Positions 5,595-6,685 of a DNA stretch of 6,685 bases are shown in pieces. A program made the position numbers and the translations under genes. How positions within the stretch are numbered: position 1 is the stretch's first letter; every line of letters begins with the position of its first letter. Source of the stretch: Verrucomicrobiota bacterium (GTDB taxonomy: Bacteria; Verrucomicrobiota; Verrucomicrobiia; Opitutales; Oceanipulchritudinaceae); assembly GCA_009908535.1 (NCBI GenBank), contig JAAAOD010000060.1, positions 1-6,685 on the forward strand. The letters are read 5' to 3'. The notes beneath the pieces are model-generated. The model did no database searches. It was not told the origin of the DNA and worked only from the letters and a program-made list of their open reading frames with translations.

Positions 5595-6287
5595 CTACTC
5601 CGCGTAGGCCCGTGTCGCGGGGACCTTGAAAACGGTGCGGTCGGGGAGGCGCAGGGCGGTCAGCTGGTATCCATAGACGCAACCGGTATCGAGACCGACG
5701 GCATGCGGATGCACCAACGGCTCCGGGCGCGGGGTATGGCCATAGAGAACAAGTCCGGGACCCTGCCACTGTTCCGCCCATGGCCGCCCGTCGGGGCATT
5801 CGTTGCGCTTGCGCGGCCGGCCCTCCTCATCGAGCACCTGCACGCGCAAGACATCCGCGGGCGGCTGCTTTTCGAGAGGAATTCCCGGTAGAAAGCCCCC
5901 GTGAACCACGAGGGCGCGCAGCTCGAGAAGGCGGAACACGTGGGGCCACTGCGCCATCCATGCAAAGTCGTCCCCGGTCAGTTGATCGAAAGTGGCCCGG
6001 TCCCGCTCCTTCAGGTTCGTGGCGTCTCCGGATTCCCATGCTTGCAGGAGGCGATCCTCATGGTTTCCCAGTACGGGTTGGATGTTGCGCTTGCGGGCGA
6101 TGTCGAGGACACCGGCACTGTCCGGTCCGCGGTTGACAAGGTCGCCGACAGCGAGGATCCGGTCCACGGTCTCCGGTTCGAGCAGCTCCAGCATCCGCCG
6201 CAATTCCACCGCGCAGCCGTGGACATCGCCGAGGACGAAGGTCCGGCCAGGGCAGGGCGGAAGATTCCGGATGCGCAACGTCTCCAT
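5595..6287 (-). CDS. Calcineurin-like metallophosphoesterase (ApaH/PP2A-type phosphatase)
   Basis: A 230-residue cytoplasmic phosphoesterase with the complete two-metal motif set in order: GDVHG (20-24), GDLVNRGP (48-55), GNHE (74-77), the VVHGG histidine (H129) and YGHT (H184), followed by LDTG (199-202). The wording GDLVNRGP resembles bacterial protein Ser/Thr phosphatases of the PrpA/PrpB type and the diadenosine tetraphosphatases ApaH and PrpE; sequence alone does not separate these substrates. No signal peptide or membrane segment is seen. The ATG at 6287 is set by a good AGGAG at 6294-6298; frames remain open to 6608, but that part has no motif and overlaps the divergent gene. It is upstream of mgtE on the same strand, 118 bp apart with a stem-loop between. 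Any functional link with MgtE beyond metal dependence is speculation. Confidence 0.92.
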   Translation of the reverse strand: METLRIRNLPPCPGRTFVLGDVHGCAVELRRMLELLEPETVDRILAVGDLVNRGPDSAGVLDIARKRNIQPVLGNHEDRLLQAWESGDATNLKERDRATFDQLTGDDFAWMAQWPHVFRLLELRALVVHGGFLPGIPLEKQPPADVLRVQVLDEEGRPRKRNECPDGRPWAEQWQGPGLVLYGHTPRPEPLVHPHAVGLDTGCVYGYQLTALRLPDRTVFKVPATRAYAE

Positions 6288-6293
6288 GGTCGG

Positions 6294-6298
6294 CTCCT
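6294..6298 (-). promoter_or_regulatory. Ribosome binding site setting the phosphoesterase start
   Basis: AGGAG on the minus strand lies six bases upstream of the ATG at 6287, ideal spacing. It decides between this start and longer in-frame alternatives (ATGs at 6338 and 6356), which lack such a site. Confidence 0.7.
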
Positions 6299-6368
6299 GT
6301 ACCTTCGGCGATCGGGCGGTGGCGTCAAGGGTTGCCATTTGCCGGAAGGTCTTCATTCCGATGGCGGC

Positions 6369-6685
6369 ATGGATTGGTCCGTTGGCAAAGTGAGTTCCGC
6401 TTCGACCCTTTCGGGAGAGACCTTTGAAGTGGGGGAGCGCGTCTGCAGTCTCCTCTTTCTTTCCCCGGATGGCGGATTGGAACGCGTGGATGTCCGGGAA
6501 GAGGAGCGCGGGCAGGTCGGCGAACGTGGACGGCTCCTGTGCCGGTGGAGCCACTTGATCAAACCGAAGCCGGACGATCCGGCCGAGGAACGGCGCGCCG
6601 CTCTGCAATCGGCGGAGGAGAGTTTCCTCGCCCTCTACGAGGATACGGAGGAAGAAGCCGAGGAGGGAACCGATGAAGCTACGGA
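6369..6685 (+). CDS. Uncharacterised acidic protein (partial, runs off right edge)
   Basis: From the ATG at 6369 an open frame of 105 codons continues to the window end with no stop. It reads MDWSVGKVSSASTLSGETF, then VGERVCSLLFLSPDGGLERVD, a CRWSHLIKPKP segment, and a charged helical stretch ending in many Glu residues (YEDTEEEAEEGTDEA). Its codons are GC-rich with the third-base bias of the neighbours, and it covers a stretch with no competing conserved gene, which supports coding. From memory it recalls small conserved hypothetical proteins of Verrucomicrobiota/Planctomycetes that start with M-x-W and have a C-x-x-T/S-G-x-x-F-x-x-G-E segment; here that first cysteine is absent. The resemblance is loose and no function is proposed. 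An in-frame TTG at 6339 with AAGGG seven bases upstream would add ten residues. It is divergent from the phosphoesterase gene; the 81-bp gap shows no confident promoter. Confidence 0.7.
   Translation, partial: MDWSVGKVSSASTLSGETFEVGERVCSLLFLSPDGGLERVDVREEERGQVGERGRLLCRWSHLIKPKPDDPAEERRAALQSAEESFLALYEDTEEEAEEGTDEAT

Noticed and set aside
6288..6608. N-terminal extension of the metallophosphoesterase
   Set aside because: The extra residues have no motif, overlap the divergent coding frame, and the AGGAG at 6294-6298 points to the start at 6287.

Overview
This GC-rich window looks like a stretch of ordinary bacterial chromosome. The closest fit I can suggest from memory is a Verrucomicrobiota/Opitutae-type genome, judging by the ThrH-type phosphatase and by the style of PurB, HolA and MgtE. 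That placement is a low-to-moderate confidence inference. No phage, insertion sequence, CRISPR, tRNA or rRNA signature was seen.

Layout, left to right. Positions 1-62 hold the first 20 codons of a minus-strand gene that runs off the left edge, possibly a MATE-type transporter. Then come three minus-strand housekeeping genes that may form one unit, transcribed right to left: thrH (2965-3579), holA (1771-2853) and purB (150-1583). Between holA and purB sits a compact tandem array with a 40-bp period (1622-1770). It begins at the base next to the holA stop codon, and each of its four cores contains an inverted repeat. Divergent from thrH is a small Rrf2-family regulator (3700-4113, plus strand). 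The shared intergenic region carries a perfect 6-5-6 palindrome (3655-3671), a good operator candidate.

The regulator ends one base short of the convergent stop codon of mgtE, a Mg2+ channel/transporter (4115-5476, minus). Upstream of mgtE lies a calcineurin-type metallophosphoesterase (5595-6287, minus). The 118-bp gap between them contains a duplicated 16-mer and two mutually exclusive stem-loops. Divergent from the phosphoesterase, a gene for an acidic protein of unknown function starts at 6369 and runs off the right edge with no stop.

Functionally these are core genes: purine synthesis, the replication clamp loader, serine/threonine metabolism, Mg2+ homeostasis and a phosphatase. I see no multi-gene novel system. 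The least explained items are the 40-bp array, the Rrf2 palindrome with a cysteine-poor regulator beside thrH, the alternative hairpins downstream of the phosphoesterase, and the unidentified protein at the right edge.
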